DNA of 64,000 nt from positions 16,545 to 80,544 of the forward strand of contig CANQZJ010000002.1 of NCBI GenBank assembly GCA_947628315.1, read 5' to 3'. Source of the stretch: an uncultured Oscillospiraceae bacterium (GTDB lineage Bacteria; Bacillota; Clostridia; Oscillospirales; Oscillospiraceae). A program made the position numbers and the translations under genes. Positions 62,601 to 64,000 of this stretch are shown here, in pieces. The notes below the pieces were generated by a model. The model did no database searches. It saw nothing but the letters and a program-made list of their open reading frames with translations, and was not told the origin of the DNA. Positions within the stretch are counted from its first letter, which is position 1. Every line of letters starts with the position of its first letter.

Positions 62601-63861
62601 CGAGATCCTGGTGTCCGCTCAGGCTGCGACCGACAAGCTGGACATCCAGAAGCTGGTCATCGCCGCCATCCAGGATGAGTACGGCGCCGACGCCGAGATC
62701 GAGTTCACCGCGACCAACAAGGTTAAGGTTACAACGGGCAAAGTCACGCTTCCCGAGTTCACCATCTACACTGGCATGGCAGCACGTGTCGAGGTTGTAA
62801 AGAAAGCGGGCGATAAGCCTGTCCTGATCGGTACCTTTGGCACCAGCGACGGGTACAGCCTGGCCGACATTCTGAAGGCCACCGGCGTCAAGCTGGATGA
62901 GGGTCAGTACCTCGTGATCGAGTATAAGCAGGCCACCGACAACAAGACTGCCACCCTTACGACTGACACGCTCGACGTTGACCCGGCCATCCTTGTCAAG
63001 GGCAGCAGCACGGTCACCATTTCCTACACCGACACGAATGCTGTGACGCCTTCCACCACCGGCATCACCGTCGTGGGCGAGGGCGCTAAGGTGGCGCTGA
63101 CAGCGGCTCAGCTGGCGGCGCTCGGCGCCGACGCGAATATCGTCGTTGGAGAGGGCGGCACCGTGACCCTGGGCGACAAGAATGCCGAGATCACCGACCT
63201 GAGCAAGATCTCCTTCGACGGCGGCACCGTGTCCATCCCCGGTAAGCTGACGCTTGGCGAGAGCAAGGATGTCGAAATCACGGACGGCACCCTGGAGGTC
63301 AAGGAAGTGGCCGCGGGCAAAGGCAAAATCACCGTCAAGGCTGGCGCTACCCTGGAGGCCGACAAGATCGACGCGGGAGCCAACATCGCTGCTGAACCCG
63401 TGACGGAGGCGACCGCCGCTACCTACGGTTCCACTATCGACGTTCAGACCGCCACGGCCGGCGCGATCAATGAAGCCGTGAAGGCCAGCAAGGGCGAGGC
63501 TGCGGGCAGCGTGTATCTGCGCGGCATCGTGGGCGCGGTTGTGCTGGCTGACGACACGTACAACGATGTGTTTGGCGATACGGGCACAACCAACAAGGAC
63601 TGGTACTTCTTCGCCTGGACCTGCACTGCTGACCAGGTGGGCAAGAGAGCGGTAGTCACCGTTGCGAAGGAAGACGACGGAACAAAGCCAATCTACACAA
63701 ACAACATCAGCGAGGTGAATGCTAAGAACTGGGTTCACTGGGCTAACGTAAATCTTAGCAGTGACAACAAAATGGTGGCCAATAACCGCTATGTTGTCAC
63801 CGTGAAAGTCGGTGGCACCACCGTTGCGACTGCCAGCTTCACCTACAGCGAGACCACTTGA
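59617..63861 (+). CDS. large secreted SLH-domain (S-layer) protein
   Basis: Signal peptide KKFLALVLALMMVVSVMITVSA; SLH motifs TFTDADKIGEDYEDAVDVLTTIGVLHGTSDTTFSPTSEITRAEMAAIVYRI; 1414 aa. Confidence 0.92.
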   Translation: MRNLKKFLALVLALMMVVSVMITVSATTFTDADKIGEDYEDAVDVLTTIGVLHGTSDTTFSPTSEITRAEMAAIVYRIMTGDVKDENVKQLSGYDNDFTDVPKDAWYEPYVSYCNNSGWLVGDGKGHFMPKDPVDGHQVLAVLLRCLGYDQPGEFTGPDWRIKTAKIAKEQRITDGLKADVKLEKPLQRQQVAQLTYNVALVAQRVRWTSAFGYTTYGIDGEKMGNLITVPKTTDVKFDLDEWGEPKKGTNTATFHAPIKDVTKDIDVAAPKPLMDPFYVAKDHCDVAKALSLTEDQKFTVYTNGKENNTELTLKALSETDMVGAQGRYTAIYKVNGTYSIVYKDTLLAKVTDVKAATFDKNDHLKTDATLTLEVYDVKDDKTTATLKNGKDDWTYTKDQYLLVNYHQDTAKVDTAVKSFTEDNNDDTKINWKDYYTFLGEPETFEGSQTLVSKNANKHTIDGTAYDDNNRYALDEAKDTMKVPFVWYKDTQGNVIGSTAKSPENGYGVINRIWAVNSDDDGSTTVKATVTYMNGDIGTINVGNLVYFTGKAGVAVTTAGAGLEGGKATYTDSNTNVMKVMTGGDKFYVSDSYDANKTADEKGESIIAGHMFKIVPSTDVKGAYDFIEVAGANSTTDLKIAANKGVLSGLNFKGLGNASTEIESGKANNNGVRVDSNTVFLIRSTDPETQEYVYTTKTGFKSIPDYKADEVDYVNCDNDLAAEYVYIIASEKGAEGWHLFYAASTEDDKDGNALVNVDDNGKTYTVHGYLDGEEGTVVIRKDQRGWSSKTDKSGATDPKTWTGTKIGEELGKGTNGNTLWMVYIQDGVVIDINGGINNYASDSMKAVNQNAAYKKATALNATTCGMVSNTGVPYGATTESTAKEVEEYLGIYEDLSIVVVDVTENVEVDADTITLTLADKTTLDLTVDGDPVVGEWKALETAKDYPQAVIAVYDENGNVVQAYIYEIEKAAEKPDPVYPTYAKNYVTFYTRGSGNEILVSAQAATDKLDIQKLVIAAIQDEYGADAEIEFTATNKVKVTTGKVTLPEFTIYTGMAARVEVVKKAGDKPVLIGTFGTSDGYSLADILKATGVKLDEGQYLVIEYKQATDNKTATLTTDTLDVDPAILVKGSSTVTISYTDTNAVTPSTTGITVVGEGAKVALTAAQLAALGADANIVVGEGGTVTLGDKNAEITDLSKISFDGGTVSIPGKLTLGESKDVEITDGTLEVKEVAAGKGKITVKAGATLEADKIDAGANIAAEPVTEATAATYGSTIDVQTATAGAINEAVKASKGEAAGSVYLRGIVGAVVLADDTYNDVFGDTGTTNKDWYFFAWTCTADQVGKRAVVTVAKEDDGTKPIYTNNISEVNAKNWVHWANVNLSSDNKMVANNRYVVTVKVGGTTVATASFTYSETT

Positions 63862-63895
63862 GACTAATTCCCCAGCAAACGCATAAAATCAAAAG

Positions 63896-63929
63896 AGGCC
63901 CCCCGGACTTTCATCCGGGGGGCCTTTTT
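63896..63929 (+). terminator. intrinsic terminator of SLH gene
   Basis: AGGCCCCCCGGA..TCCGGGGGGCCTTTTT. Confidence 0.9.
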
Positions 63930-63939
63930 GTAGTCCGAA

Positions 63940-63962
63940 AACCACTCGCTAGGCGAGTGGTT
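63940..63962. repeat. 10-bp perfect hairpin at window edge
   Basis: AACCACTCGC TAG GCGAGTGGTT. Confidence 0.7.
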
Positions 63963-64000
63963 CAAAAGAAGCCTGATGGCGATGATGTAGACAAAAAGAC

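Noticed and set aside
59431-63738. 1435-aa minus-strand ORF opposite the SLH gene
   Set aside because: Shadow ORF of a GC-rich gene; the plus frame has signal peptide, SLH motifs, RBS and terminator

Overview
The window is from a GC-rich, spore-forming Firmicute, probably Oscillospiraceae (Flavonifractor/Lawsonibacter-like; inferred from gene content, repeats and codon use). Bases 1 to about 28.7 kb are a partial prophage with a contractile tail. Its order is HNH, HUH Rep-like, HNH, terS/terL, portal, protease, capsid, connectors, sheath, tube, chaperone (A_AAA_AAC slippery site), tape measure, LysM and baseplate proteins, fibre, a multi-HTH protein, holin and CHAP endolysin. It abuts the 3' end of a tRNA-Val in a Met-Glu-Val tRNA operon. 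No integrase or repressor is visible, so the left end lies outside the window. The rest is chromosomal: LTA-synthase-like sulfatase, glyS, zapA, U32 peptidase, maf, mreC, mutS, mnmE, fRMsr, dtd, mutL, nucleoside kinase, SLH-GH25, dnaD/dnaC-like genes, a GntR/ABC operon, degV, BrkB, gpr, rpsT, pta, an XRE regulator, lepA and a giant SLH protein. The most interesting region is the glyS-zapA intergenic island (about 32.5-33.5 kb). It holds an unannotated 27-codon ORF in a structured RNA with its own promoter, a sequestered Shine-Dalgarno, a 5'-3' long-range pairing that competes with the terminator, and a consensus antisense promoter, which together look like a type I toxin-antitoxin. Beside it are a divergent pair of small RHH-like genes around a 12-bp inverted repeat and a short attenuator in front of glyS. 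Other notable items are a two-hairpin repeat exapted in frame into MutL, a covarying repeat pair that supplies stop codons, and a moron cassette with tandem operators in the phage head operon. All calls were made by eye; no database search was run.
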